64,000 bases of DNA from Chelonoidis abingdonii (Eukaryota > Chordata > Testudines > Testudinidae): positions 15,675,559-15,739,558 of the forward strand of contig NC_133770.1 of assembly GCF_003597395.2 (NCBI RefSeq), written 5' to 3'. A model generated the notes under the pieces. The model saw nothing but the letters and a program-made list of their open reading frames with translations, did no database searches and was not told where the DNA came from. How positions within the stretch are numbered: the stretch's first letter is position 1; every line of letters begins with the position of its first letter. Made by a program: the position numbers and the translations under genes. Shown here piece by piece: positions 21,173 through 34,916 of this stretch.

Positions 21173-24100
21173 GTAAGACATTCCTTACTGATTCCTTAAT
21201 TCAAACCCAAGTATAAGTTGGTAGCAAAGATAATACTGTCATAAATTTCAATATCTGTTACTACAGAAAAAATTGCTGTACTAGAGGTTAGTGTGATCAT
21301 TATGCCACAAATATAATGGGCTGGATTGTAACCCTACAATCCAGCCTAAGAAAAAAGCAGCAGATAGGTGCACTGCCCTGAAAACAGGGCTGGAACTCGG
21401 ATTGTGAGAATCACAGGTTAGTTCCTGCTTCCGTCTTGCTTCAGGGGGAAGTAATCTGCAGGAGCCCTACTGACCGAAATTACTGCCTACTCTACCCCAG
21501 TTCTGGTGCATGGGCCAGTGCACGGACAAGGTGAAGTCAAGATTCTGCCCTCCATGCAAGCTCCAATGATATGAGTAGCCCATACAGGAGTGTAAATCAG
21601 GTTCCTACATCCAGCACTCCAAATTGCATCAAATTTAAGTATATACAGGTAAAAGAGTAAATGACATACACTTTTTTTTTGTAAATAACAATCAAGATGA
21701 GATATTCAAAAATATTCTCGATGCCAGTCAAGTGAACTGCATTGCAGGTGCAACATGCACAAAATGTGTTTCCAAAAACCAAAACCATTTTCAATCTTGT
21801 CTAGAAATTTTCCTAAAACCAAAATCATTTTCTGAAAGGAGCAGAGTAGGTGAAAATGGTAAATTTCCATCTGCGTCAAGTTCATGACTTTGGACCATCC
21901 CAACCACTAAAATGTTAGTTCAGTGGCAGAGATAGCAAAATCCCCACCCCAAGATTTGGATCAAATGTATCATTATTTTCAAAATACTAGTATTTGTCCA
22001 CAAATATTTACAAGACAAAAATACTATTTTCCCCAACTCTAAATGGGAGATACCTGTAGTATATAAATAAAGTGAAAATTGTTATTTATTTAAGGTATCC
22101 TTATTATTTGTTTTTATTTAAAGATCTTTAAAAGGATCTTGAACAATATTAGTGTATCAGATCGCATATACTATCAGCTCGTTTCTGACTGCATCCCTAG
22201 TCATTAATCACTTGCGGGGGGATTTTTTATTTCATCCCTCCTTCAAAATTTTACATTGGCAACAACTGTTATGCTTCAAAATGATGGCCATAACTGAGAG
22301 ATTTCCAAATATTTCTTATAAAGAAATGGTAACAGGCACTACTGTATGGAACAGTATATGTAATCCACTGTACAATCACCAATCTCCTATAAGTAGACAC
22401 AACTGTTGGGTCCCACTTGCTTCCACGCTACCTGTGTCTGGATAGAGTCTAGACACAATTTCTTGCTCTTGTTAAGGATTTTTCAATTGTGTGGTTTAAT
22501 TGGGTCTTTGCTTTTGGGATGTTGGGTTCTGTTTTCAGTTTATAAATATGGATTATATTTCTGTCCTGTTTGTGTATGCATCCAGATCATAGAATGGACA
22601 AATATTTATACACCTAATTAAATAAATAAAAGTGGCCTCTAAAACTAGGCACACACCAACTGGCATGCACAAAATCAGCAGTTGTGCATAAAAACTAGTA
22701 TTTGCATGCTCAAAATGGGTAATTAGAGGCAGGATTACCCAGTCTGTATGCACAAATATGAGTTTGCACTTTCAAATTTGGATTTTGCTCACACAAAAAC
22801 ATATTCACATGTTTTCAAGCCTGTTCTTAGTTGCCATTTTTTATACTATTGTGCTATATAAACTTGGTATATCTCACCTCAGTCAAAGCCATAATCTGGG
22901 CCGTTGGCACTCATCTCACTTGAGAAGGCATCAGTTTTCAGACTAATCCACTTTAAAATAGATTATAATTATGTTTCTTGAATACAGCAAGCTTTATACA
23001 TCTCACTTGGTACTCAATGAGGATGCCACTGGTGATTGATGATTGTGACCCTGAAATGGTAATAGACTCCTTATGGAGCCTCATTGAAGTCACTTGTGGG
23101 TACACCTACAATGATCCAGCTGCAGGATCGGTACCTAGTCACAGTTTGGGTTCTGTTGTGTATTGCATACACCTCAAAGTTAGGAAGAGCTTGGATCCAG
23201 TATTTTGTTTATAAACACAGGGACATTTTTTGAAATTCAGATCCATTTCTGAGTTTGGTTTTCAAACTACCCCTCGCCCCCGCCACACACACACAAAAAT
23301 CAGAATATTTATTAGGTAACTTGGTGAGAGCTCTGATAAAGATAAGTGATTGTCAAGTAAACAAACTTTTTACCACAGCCATTTGTGTAATATTTATTAT
23401 GGACAAGCTTTTTTCTGGGCTTCAGATTCATGATTCTATCTGAATAAAATCTATTTGAATAGAATCTCATCATAATATTTTTCAGAACAGCTCCTTTATC
23501 ACCACAGTGTAGAAATGAAAACTCTTTCCTCGAAACACAGAAAGACTGTGGAAAGTAATTAAATTTCTGGTCTACAAATCATAAACAATGACAATGAACA
23601 GCCATCCCCCATCCCCACCACTTCTTCGGTTCAACAGCATTCAGTGTATCATGGCTACAGTTTCATAGTAACTGATACATTGTTATTAACAGAAATGCTT
23701 TTTCAAAACACATCCTTCCACAAAATGATTTCACCAACAAGTCTTGGAATACGTATCAAAGAGGTCTGTGTTCAGAAACAGTTTGTGTAATTTAACAGAT
23801 ATTGAGAGTTCCCGGAGTTTTGTTGCTAAACAAAATCTAACTGTTTGTAGGCTGAGCTGGCCAGGCTGGAGTAGAGGCCATGACAGATCATTCTGTAGGC
23901 GTGGGAGCCTGAACTAAGTATATCACTGCAGTACTGGTCATGGAGAAGGGAGGTGAGCAGGCTTATCTGCACTTGCTCCTCTTTCCATGGCAGCCAACAT
24001 CTATTCATATGCCCTGGCACCACCAGCATCAGGTGTCGTGTAGAAGTGGGCTTTTAAACCCCCCCAGAGCCTGTCCAGGGGAATACAAACTTCTTGTGGC

Positions 24101-26872
24101 TAAAGACCAGTTACTGTGGGCTAAGGTTTCTCCCAGGTGAAGGGTACAGGCCACAGGCAGGAGAGAGGAGCAGACAATGAGTCCAGATAACTCGAGTAAT
24201 AACTTGAGTATTGCCCCTAACTCAAGTACCATCCATATAGAAAAAATATTAACCCGACTTTCATGGTGCTTTTAACCCCAGTTAGCCTATACTTCCAAAG
24301 GGACCAGCCATAGCTGGAGTCAGCACAACTCATCAGCTGCTAATACGATCACTCTGTGCAGCAAAGGGCCATTGGCTCAACATCAAAAATCCACTAGCTG
24401 AAGATCTGGTCCAATGAGTTAAATAGTTTGGAAAAAAAACCCACCTTCCTCTCTGTCAGTTGCACGTGTTTCATTCCGTTTATTCTTATGATCTCCACTG
24501 AATCCTACAAGTTAGAAAGGACCTGAATTTCTAATTTAAAAAAAACAAGCAGGAACAAAACCACAAACAAAACCAATGTTCTGTGTGTTCTTTATACACC
24601 AGAAAAAAGCAAAAAATGGGCATGAGTCCAATTTTATTTTTCCCTTTGCAGTTCACCCTTAACAAAGGCTGTCATATCTGCCATGGCTTTCAGAAATTAA
24701 TGTAGGTAAGAAATAGTCATACAGCTGACATAGTGTTTATCATATGAAGCTATGGTGCCAAAATCAATAAATCTGTAAGAAGCTAGATCAGTTAGAAAAA
24801 GTTGCATTAAATTAATTAGCTGGTATGCTCTAATGTTTGATGCCTAACTATAGGCATCCACTATTACCCTTAAATTCTTTTGACAAATGATGGTCACTCT
24901 TCCTGGGATATAGTAGATAGTAAGTACTATCTGTATTTTTGTTTTATTAGAACAGGAGTGCTAGAAACAGGCCTGGAAAATTTCTGTATCTGAACTTTTA
25001 GTAAAATTGGTTGGGATGTTTGAATACCAGAAAAGTTTTTTTAAAAATCCCATCCCTGCTTAAAGATGATCCTTGTGTCTATTTTTAAGTGTTCTGGTGC
25101 TGAAGAGACTGAAGTAGAAAGTTAAAATTTGCCAGGGGGATAGTCCTCTTTGAAAAGAAGTGTCTTTGCGTATTCCAGGGAAAATTGGTTTGATTTGACT
25201 GAGTAGTAAGTTTTATGATAGCAGTCCCATTAACAACAGTCTGCCAACTGGATAACTGATACTTTCGATGTGGAGGCCAAACTGAAAAATCAGGGAGAAA
25301 AATTTATTTCAGGTGGACTGAAAATGGAAATTTTTTTAATTGTTCAGCAAAATTGAAAAGTAAAAAAATAAAGTCAAATAAAATGTTTTGTTTCAATATT
25401 GAGGTTTTAAAAACATTTTAATTTTTTTCAATAAAATTGAAGTAAATTTTGAAATGAAACATTTTTCTGAAACAAAAAGTTTAAATGTTTCATTTCACAA
25501 AATTCCAAAACAAACCAATTCAACATTTCTTTGTTGTTGAGTTTTTTTCTCGGATTGAAATAATTTGCCAAAATGGACCTAAATTCACAAATCATTTTTG
25601 TGGACCCAAATCTTCCTTTTTCAGCAAATAAATTATTTGCATAAAAATTTCACTTAGCTCTAGTTACAAAAGATTATAAGCTTCAGTGCACATGCGTACA
25701 TAACTAATGCAGTTTGTGTATTCAATTCAGTTCCTTTTGAAATCAATGGGAATTTTTTCTTTGGCTTTATTCGACATTAGACTGGGTCCTGAGCATTTTA
25801 AAATATAGTCCACACTAGCACATTGAGATCAATTGTATCTAACTTTAGCACATGAGTAGTTCTAAAAGGCTAACTTCAAGTGTGTCATTTTTTTTGCGCA
25901 AAGGAGGTGGAACTTGAATGGGGATGCTTTTACGATCAGTTCCTTGATTCAGCAAGGGATTTAAGTGCATATTTAACTTTAACTACTTGATTAGTGGAAC
26001 TGCTTCAGCAAGTGATTTAAGCATATACCCTAACCCGTGCTCGAGTCCCATGCTGAATCAGGGCCAGCATGAGAAAGGTCTCCATTGCAGTTCCACCCAA
26101 TTCCTTGCACAGTAAAAATGGCCATCGACTGATACAAGACTCTGTAGGAGCTTGGGCATATGAAACCTTGACATCAGCACAGGCATTATTCTACATAACT
26201 GAAAATGTTATGTGACTGAAAGAGAACGTAGGATAATATCCCACAGCCTCCTCACCTTTGGGGACAGCGGTCTTCATTCCAGACTCAGAAAGGGCCTATG
26301 TACAAAGTATACAATCTGGCCTGTGGGATGCAGACAGAAAACTCAAACTCATGGGTGAAATCCTGGCCCCATTAAAGACCCAGTGACTTCAGTGATTTCA
26401 TCCTATATTTTTAAAAGTTTGCTAGTAGAATCCTAATATGTGATACTGTAGTTTTGTTGCTCAGTGAAGAGCATAGAGGCTGCTGGCTGTTTATAAACAG
26501 ATTGTAATTGGTTGACTGAAGTTCTGTTATCAGTCAGAGTTCTAATTATATAGACCAAAACCTTGAACCAGCATTCCATGTCCATAAAGGAACCAGAAAA
26601 GAGGAACATTAGATAATTCTGTTAATAATAATCATTAAGCAGATAACTGGCTTCTTTTATTTGTTTCACTGGTCTGTGCAAATTATGCTTGAGAGGCCGT
26701 TTTAATTATTTCCTGTTCAATTAAAATGGATGAAATATGATGAAAATCAGAGAAAATAGGGATCTCAGGGTCTGTTTTCAAAAGCAGCTAAGTGACCTAG
26801 GAGCCTAAGCACCATTTTCAAAAGTGACTTAGGCACTTATGTTCTCTTGACTTTTAATGAGACTTAGCCCAG

Positions 26873-27447
26873 GTCTACACTACCAACTTATGTCGGTATA
26901 AATGTTTCTCAGGGGTGTGGAAAATCCATTGCTACACTGCAAAATTATGTCGACCTAACATATGTTGGCATGCAGCCAGCGCAGTTACTAAATCGCTAAA
27001 CCTGGGTCCTTATGTTGACAGTGCTCATACTCACCAGGAGCGCTTTTATCGATTATATTGTCAGTGTGGGGCATTATGAGATGGCTCCTGAAAGCCAGTA
27101 ACACTCAACGTAAGCAACACAGTGACTACACTGACATCGCGTCAACCTAATTACATCCACCATGACTCTACGCCACTCAGTGGTGTTACTAAATCGACGA
27201 AGAAAGGCACTTCTATCAGCAGTAGCCAAATGCATGTAGTGACACTTTCACAGCTAGGTCAATGTAAGGCAGCTTACACCTACCTAACTGTGTAATATAG
27301 ACCAGGGCGTAATTATACTGACCTAACCTCCAGTGTAGACAGTGCTAGGGTTTGCTGTCCATTGTGGAGGACCTACGCCAACAGGAGAAGCTCTCCCATC
27401 AGCCTGCATAGCATCTGCTGTAAGTATAGACAAGCTCTCAAGCTCCT
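26873..27447. mobile_element. MITE-like region, Harbinger-type termini
   Basis: The left boundary TTAGCCCAGGTCTACACT and right boundary AGTATAGACAAGCTC resemble the terminal type of the element at 57149-57423. The interior repeats words such as TGTCGAC and CCTAAC and may be two nested or tandem copies. Borders are uncertain. Confidence 0.35.
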
Positions 27448-27677
27448 AAGTGCCTGAGTCACTTCTGTTAATATGATTTAGGCAATTTAAAAAATGGTTA
27501 CCTTCTATTTCAGTTCTGTGAGGTAAATTTAAATTAGCCAGATACAGTGTTCTCTTTCCCCCACATTCTAGGCTTTCACCGCGAAATGGGAAGTAAATCT
27601 GACCTTTCATATTAAGTTAGTTTTGTTTTACTATTGTAATTTTATTGTTTCCTACTGTTACTCTTGAGACGTTAGAG

Positions 27678-27856
27678 TGGGGTCAGCAGCCTTTGGCATG
27701 TGGCCCATCAGGGTAATCCGCTGGTGGACCGTGAGACGTTTTATTTACGTTGACCGTCCACAGGCACAGTCCCCCGCCCCTCCCCGGGCAGCTCCCACTG
27801 ACTGCGGTTCGCCATTCCCAGCTAACAGGAGCTGCGGGAAGCGGCGGGTTATGGGG
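27678..27856. mobile_element. GC-rich hAT-like fragment
   Basis: GGGGTCAGCAGCCTTTGGCA, then GTGGCCCATCAGGGTAA, then GACCGTCCACAGGCAC, then GGAGCTGCGGGAAGCGGCGG. This is the GGTCGGCAACCTTTGGCA-type non-autonomous element common in turtles, truncated at the right. No coding capacity. Confidence 0.45.
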
Positions 27857-27991
27857 GAAGTGCATTATAGGCTTTGAGGTTTATGTCAACACTGTGCTCA
27901 GTCCTGTGCAATATGTAAAAAATAAAGACAATCCATGTCCTCAAAGAGTTGTTGGAGTAGGACTATTTGTCTATTAAAAAGCAGATTAATC

Positions 27992-28545
27992 AGAGAATCA
28001 TAGACTTTAAGGTCAGAAGGGACCATTATGATCATCTAATCTGACCTCCTGCACAACGCAGGCCACGGAATCTCACCCACCCACTCCTGTATCAAACCTG
28101 TGTCTGAGCTATTGAAGTCCTCAAATCGTGGTTTAAAGACTTTAAGGTGCAGAGAATCCTCCAGCAAGTGACCAGGCCCCTTGCTGCAGAGGAAGGTGGA
28201 AAACCCCCAGGGCTTCTGCCAATCTGCCCTGGAGGAAAATTCCTTCCCAACCCCAAATATAGCGATCAGCTAAACCCTGAGCATGTGGACAAGACTCACC
28301 AGCCAGGCACCCAGGAAAGAATTCTCTGTAGTAACTCAGATCCCATCCCATCTAACATCCCATCACAGGCCATTGGGCATATTTACCACTAATAGTCAAA
28401 GATCAATTAATTGCCAGAATTAGGCTATCCCACTATACCATCCCCTCAATAAACTTATCAAGCTTAGTCTTGAAGCCAGATATGTCTTTTGCCCCCACTG
28501 CTCCCCTTGGAAGGCTGTTCCAGATCTTCACTCCTCTTGGTCATT
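27992..28545 (-). mobile_element. CR1 LINE 3' end, antisense, close to an exon
   Basis: Starts AGAATCATAGACTTTAAGGTC, then GGGACCATTATGATCATCTA and TCTGACCTCCTGCACAACGC, the reverse complement of the sauropsid CR1 3' end. The body continues to the region of CTTGAAGCCAGATATGTC. It ends about 120 bp before the acceptor of the exon at 28666, so it occupies the zone where the branch point and tract begin. Confidence 0.8.
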
Positions 28546-28665
28546 CTTGGTCATTTAGATGGATGCTGGTGGGTTTTCTTCTGTGCTTTGATACATTTAA
28601 AATATTCTCTTGTCACATAATTCAGTGTTATTTGATTATTACTTCACATTCTGCTTCTCACTTAG

Positions 28666-28904
28666 AGCTTGAGGAATCACAACAGCGATGTCCTCCATGC
28701 TGGAATTATTTTACTGTTAAATTTCTCATTTGGGATTGCTGTCCATTGTGGTTGTTAATCAAGAAATATGTGAAGTTTGTGGTAATGGATCCATTTACTG
28801 ACCTCACGATCACCCTTTGCATTGTGATGAATACTCTCTTCATGGCATTGGAGCATTACAAGATGACAAAAGAGTTTGATGACATGCTTTACGTAGGCAA
28901 TCTG
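28666..28904 (+). CDS. SCN5A: Sodium channel alpha subunit, exon with domain II S1
   Basis: A 239-bp exon that completes the split Glu codon (G|AG) to give AMEELEES and ends in phase 0 at VGNL before donor GTAAGT. ELEES, then KCPPC-like RCPPCWNYF, is the conserved entry into domain [11 protein letters not shown] and [16 protein letters not shown] form the start of S1, followed by [13 protein letters not shown] of the S1-S2 loop. [12 protein letters not shown] and LFMALEHY are identical to the Nav1.5 form; Nav1.8 differs here (VTDPFAELTIT). This favours SCN5A. Confidence 0.93.
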
Positions 28905-29387
28905 GTAAGTGAATTTGAACCCAAAATTATATCTGGAGAGTTTAGTTCTGCTCTTTCAAGTTCTTAAGGCTGAAAACTATTGGATCTAGAGGTCTTAGGA
29001 AGAACCCATTTGGTGTGCTGTCAGCACAACCTTGTACATGTCATGCCAAGCAAGGGTAGCTTGCTTTATTTGGTGGCTCTCCTGGCATTTGAAGAGAAAC
29101 GAAGAAAGGATATGTATCTACTGTCACTAAGCAAGCATACTCTGCTGCTCATTAGTGGACAGTAAAGCATCATTTCACTGCTGAGACCAATAGATTTCCA
29201 GTGGGTAACTATTCTAGGAAGTGAAGCAAGAAGGATCTTAAAAAGTTTTTAAAAATCAATAATAAGGATGTATAGGTCACTGAATATTATTGATTTTTTT
29301 AAGTTAAAGAATCCTATGGAAAAAATAAGCTAGTGCCCCAGCCTTGAGTTATCACTTTTATAGTTATACTACAGTCAAGTGTCTAAC

Positions 29388-29520
29388 AGAGTCATAAAGT
29401 TTAAGGCCAGACAGGACCACCAAATCATCTAGTCCAATTTCCTGTATGTCATAGGGCACCAAGACCACCCAGCACCTACACACTAAACACAACAGGTTTC
29501 TCAGTCTTGGGCTTCCCAGC
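29388..29520 (-). mobile_element. CR1 LINE 3' end fragment, antisense
   Basis: AGAGTCATAAAGTTTAAGGC, then CAAATCATCTAGTCCAATTTC and GGCACCAAGACCACCCAGCA. Same family type as 27992-28545, shorter and more eroded. Confidence 0.65.
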
Positions 29521-30360
29521 TTGAGACATCTACAGAGCTCTGATTTAAGATCATGCTGAACACCCACCTTATGGAAATCAAGCTCTTTTAAGGGCTTTCA
29601 AGTTTGGCACTCAGAAATTGAGGCACTCAGAATCACTAAACCTTTGAAACTATTAGCCAATAATAAGACAGTATATTCTACAGATTATCATCCAGAAAGA
29701 AGCACATACTGGATTTAAGGTTATTTTCATTTTTGTAAAAAAATGGTACTAATCAAATATTGAAATACTGAGAAAGTATATATGTGTCCATTCATACAAT
29801 TCCACCAACATGGACTCCTGGAGCTGACAGGTACAAATAGAGAGAAGCAACCATTAGGCTTCTCAGAGTAATCCTTTTCTCTTGGAAACTGCTGACCACC
29901 AGATACGGAATTTTCCCTCACTACTTCTCTCCAGTCTGAAAACTGTGCCAATTGGCTTCCTCCAGAAGTGTCAACTACTTTACTAGGCAGATAGACCCAT
30001 CACCAGATCTTAAGCTGTTCAGTCTTGAGATATTTCCCTTTGTAGCTATGGTCAGTGAGGGGCTTCTGTCTTGCTCCAAGATCTATGTTATTTCTCTTCA
30101 TGGATAGCATCAGCTATAAAAGGAGCTAAATAGCCCTTTAATTGAGCTGCGTTGGCTCCTCTTAACAGCAGACCCATATTCAGGAATTTTGATGCCTTCT
30201 CTTATTCCCCACTGGGACAAAATGAAGGTCTCCCAGATCCTAGGGCTTCTCAGCATGTGATCAGGTGGCAATTCTGCAGCTGCCCACTCTGACACCCCAG
30301 GGCAAAGATGCTCATGTTCCCTGCTCTGCACTTGACCTGTCATCTTTTCCCCTTGCCCAG

Positions 30361-31208
30361 TGTACGGGGCAGAGTGGCCTCGCACTAGTACGGCGGGGAT
30401 TAACTCTTTCTTCCTAGCAGAGGAAGCCATGCCCCAGAAGCTCTGCTGGGCATGCTCCAACTGGAGAACAGATATAAAAGCCTGCAGATCAGCTCAGTCT
30501 GGGTTGACCACTGGAGGGGAAGGACACATGCCGCTAGCTCCTGCAGAGGAGGGCCTGCGAGCCAGGATCTGGGAGTCAGCCAAGCCGAGGCAATACCTGA
30601 GACCCCGCCAGAGGATGCCACAAGAGAGGAACAGACTGGAGGACTCCCTGCCGCAGATGACCAAGTATTCGTGGTAGGAAGTGACCCGGGGAACTCTAGA
30701 AACAAACGGCCTTAGAGCTGTATTGACATTCGGCATGTTGCGGGCAGATCCCCGCCGAGTGAGTGGCAAGGGGAGCTTGCCACTACTAGGGCGCTGGGTT
30801 GGGGTTCGGTGGAGAGGGCAGTCCCAAGTCCCCCTACCCTCCCTCACCCCTGAACCATGAAGGGGGTTTATATGGACTCTGGCCACTAGGCCACGCTACC
30901 CTGCTCATAAGGGGTTTAGATGGACTCTGGCCTCTAGGCTGCGCTACTCTGCTCGTAAGGGGGCTTAGATGGACTCTGGCCGCTAGGCCATGTTACCCCG
31001 CTCGTAAGGGGGTTTATATGGGCTCTGACCACTAGGTTGTGCTACCGTGCTGGACGGGGTGATAGTAGGAAGGAAGGCCAAGAAGCCATCACTGACTGTC
31101 CACAGTGAGGCAAACGTAAGGACTTGAGAGTGGTGAGGCACCAGCACCCCATCCTACCCCTGCCACAAAGGGGCGCTGGGGTGCCCGCTCTGCCACACCC
31201 AGTCTACA
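30361..31208 (+). other. GC-rich block with a TATA motif, possible solo LTR-like or leader element
   Basis: The stretch differs in composition from its AT-rich flanks. It begins TGTACGGGGC and ends GTCTACA, so it has TG...CA borders, but I found no target duplication. GATATAAAAG at 30471-30480 is a good TATA box within a GC-rich context. A four-copy minisatellite follows at 30859-31060. No protein family was recognised; the open frames through it look like repeat by-products. Confidence 0.3.
30859..31060 (+). repeat. Minisatellite, about 49-bp unit, four copies
   Basis: Units start near 30859, 30908, 30957 and 31006 with AAGGGG(G)TTTA, then TGGACTCTGGCC, CTAGGC and GCTAC. Units differ by a few substitutions each. 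Confidence 0.85.
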
Positions 31209-31567
31209 GGTAATTTTAGATTCCAGCAGCACCTATATGACTCCCCCACAATTCTGCCTGGCAGAGTTTGGATTACCTATGTGCAACCACTCTGAGTAGA
31301 GGAGAAAACAGAGACAGGAAACAAAAGAAGTTGAAAAGCAGTTGACCTTATCTTGCTCCAGGTCTCTCAGTACTGCTGTGCTGGAGCCAATTCTCTTGTT
31401 TGTGGTAATGATGAAAAAATAAAACCAAGCAGGCATTCTTCTTGCAGTGCTGTTTGCAATGGGCTTCAGTGAAAGGACAGTTCTTCAGATGAAATATCAG
31501 TGGCTCAAGACCATCCTGGGCCCTTCCTCCTCAGTTTTATTAAACCCAAACTTAAATGGGTTATTAG

Positions 31568-32092
31568 TAGAGCTGGGCACAGAAAGGTAATTCTGTCTCA
31601 CCAAGGTTTTCAATAGCTCAATATTTGGTTTTGTTTCGATTTCGAATGAAAACCCCAAATGTCAAAAGTTCTCCACAAAAGGGAATGGAGCCTCAGCTCC
31701 AGGCTGGCTGACTGGAGCTGTGAATATTGGAAGCTCTGGAGTTCCCAGCTTTGAGGCAGTTCACTTGGTGAGTTGTCCCAGAGCCATGGACCCTGGAAGC
31801 AGAGGCAGTCTGCATAGCAGGCTGCCCCAAAGCCATGGACCCTGGGAGCCCTAGAGCCCCGATGCCCTAAAGCCCTGGACTGGCAGTCCAACAGCTGGGA
31901 TGCTGAGGAGCCAGGCAGGTGAGCTGGCAGGAAACCTGGCAGGTTTTTGATGGAAGGTCTGTAGAAGCCCTGCCCAAGTTCTGCTGGAACATCGCTGAGA
32001 TCAAACAGTCTCTTCAGAATGTTTCGATTTCGGCAAATCAGCAAATTCTGATAAAACAACGTTTCAACAGAATTTTTCCAACCGGCTCCAGT
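31568..32092. mobile_element. MITE-like element with GAGCTGG ends
   Basis: The left end AGAGCTGGGCACAG and the right end ATTTTTCCAACCGGCTC (reverse GAGCCGGTTGGAAAAAT) are imperfect inverted ends. Fragments of the same type (AGAGCTGGTTGGAAAAT) occur at about 61534 and 62887. The interior is GC-rich and non-coding. Confidence 0.4.
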
Positions 32093-34598
32093 TATCAGCA
32101 TGACTTTATGAAGAATCTCAGTCTGTCTCAAGTCTCCTCGCTGCAAGTTCCTAAAGGAGCAAAATCAAGATTCCTTTCTTCCTAGTCAAACTAAAAAATG
32201 CTAGTAATTCTCCGCTGCTTTCTGATAGAGTTTCCCCTATAGCTATCCCTTCTCTAGCAGGTAGGATAGTATTACATGGGGGGTAATAATAGGGAATAAA
32301 AGACCATTTGCTTTTTTTCTCTAAAGAAATCATAAAAGAAACAATAGAAAGAAAAGGAAACAAGTGTCCTTATCCTCTGTGAATAAGAAGGGAGAGTGCA
32401 ACTCTTCATCTGACACTTGTGAGAATCAGTCATGGAAGAGCTTCAGTTCTGATATGATTTGCATCATAGAATTATGCAACAAAGCTCTGGTTCTCTGACT
32501 TCTCAGGCTCATCGTCTAAAGAAGATAATGTTTTTATTTGGTATCAAGAAAAATAGCAGAATTATACTCATATCTCTGCATGCTTCATCTGACCAGGCTA
32601 CCTACAGTGATGCCAGTTCTTCAACACCAGAGAGTAATATTTTCTATATTTTTCATCCTTCCAAAGAAATCAAGAGATTATGGATCTAAATGAGATTGGT
32701 TAGCAACATCACTAGTACTTACCATAATCGTATACCATAACCAATACCAGTTTATGGCTCCACTCCTTAAGATAATGTCCAAGTAATCCCCTATCTGGAT
32801 GATTAGTTAGTGAAAGCAGTTTTTTGTACAATCACAGCTAGCACTGAACAAAGTTCCAGTGATTTTGTGATACATTGCTTGGAATTCATAACTAATACAC
32901 AAAAGAGTCATTTCTGCCTTTAGAGATTCTGATTCCCTCAGAAGCTCTGATGTCTTATTAGCCCTAGAGTTTCCATCTCAAAAGATTGTTGATTAAAAAG
33001 AAATTGTTTCTCCTGAGTCATCCCTCAGCAAGACAATTGCATGATGTGCTCAACATGATATCATTAGTTTTTGAGTCAGGATCCTGGGTACAACGTCACA
33101 AATATTGACTATGGTGTTTAATATCCCCATGGAATTTTTACTCACTGGAATACTAAGTATCTCTAACCACAGTGACTCAGAAATTGTTAACTTGTTGAAA
33201 ATCAGAGGTGAGTCTGTCTGGTGCAGTACCACTGCTGGAGACCAGCTGAGCTGAAGTAATTTAGCATGTTGGTCTTTTAAGAAGGATGTTTTGAGCAGAG
33301 AAATTGTTTTGAACAGAGAATTTTTATCTTCCTGATCAGAAAGAGAGACATTTTAGATATGGAAACATATAAAATTGCTATATGGAAGTCTACCTGTTCA
33401 TTCGTTCCCCAAGCATTGTAGGGTAAATCTTGCAGCTTCCTCAAATGCAGGTTTGGCCATTTGTTCCTTAGCAATACCATTTTATAATTCTCTATGATCC
33501 TCCCTTATCTCATTTGGTTTTCCTAATTTTTACTTAGAGCCCATTAATCTGTCTTGCTGGAGCACTATTGCAGAAACGTAGTTTATAGGTTAGACAGAAT
33601 TTCCTCTTATGTGAACATTACTGATAAACTTAAGTCCATAACATATACATATCTTCTGATCTCCAGTGTGCATTGACATAGGCTGTTGTATCATGGAAAA
33701 TCAGCTGCTGCAATATGCAAATACAGTAGATGATTTTTCAAGACACATAGTTGTGTGCACCTTTCACCAGAGGGTTAGATTCAAAATAAAACAGTTTCTG
33801 AAAAACTGTGTGTCTACATACTACCTTCTCTTCTAAGCCGACTATTTACAACCTTGTACTTACATATTTAAATCAGTTCTGAAGGGATTTTTAAAAGCAC
33901 TAGATTTGGCATTTTCACAGTTTGTGAGTATGGGTTCAAATAAGATACCTCCTTTAAAATCTGGTTTGCCATCAACAAACAGGCTTCCCTCCATAAGTGT
34001 GTGTATGTTTTACAGAGAAAATGTTCAGATTAAAAAAGTTTCACTGTGTAATATTTGAAGGAGGTTATAAATAAACAAAGTGTTCTCAAGGCACTTTCAA
34101 AAGCAAATTGCCGTGTCTATTTTTAAAAGAATAATAAGATTCAAATTAGAGTCCCTAATCACCATCACTGCCAGCAGTAACCTGAAAGTGCGAGGACTAT
34201 GCTGCATGGGATTCGTGCAATAACAGAAACAAAAGGGCTAACTCTACAGGTATGCTGGAAACCAAAAGTACCTCTTTAACTGTGTCATGCAATCGCTCTC
34301 ACCTCCCCACTGAAATTGGCGGACTTAAGCCTTTTAAAAAGCACCTTTATTCTCTCACCTTATTATTGATATCTGTTTGTGTGATAGAGGGAGCTGAAAA
34401 TTAGTTTCTTAATTCAAAAGTATAGCTCATTCCCTCCTGTTGTTTGTTGACAGCAATACTAATATTGTAAAAGGATCCGACAAGGCCAGAATATTGATAA
34501 TACTGACAATAAGTACTGACACTACATTAGAGATGAAAGAAGAAAGGTTTGCTGGTAAAATGTTATTGTCTCTATATTTTAATGCAACGTATCGGTAG

Positions 34599-34916
<318 letters not shown>

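Larger units (their letters stand above)
21173..28665 (+). other. SCN5A: Intron (about 7.5 kb)
   Basis: Donor GTAAGA, acceptor CTTCTCACTTAG. From 21173 to 26872 I see no confident family assignment. AT-rich stretches at 22540-22850 and 25260-25680 look like eroded mobile DNA; the latter ends CACTTAGCTCTAG, like other turtle MITEs. A short CA-rich run sits at 23283-23296. Repeats recognised in the 3' part are listed separately. Confidence 0.75.

Noticed and set aside
28470..28665. Upstream extension of the reading frame of the 28666 exon
   Set aside because: The upstream part is antisense CR1 and intron; the acceptor AG at 28664-28665 and the split Glu codon give the conserved start.
30859..31060. 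CRISPR-like array
   Set aside because: Four contiguous diverged units without spacers in a vertebrate intron; a minisatellite.
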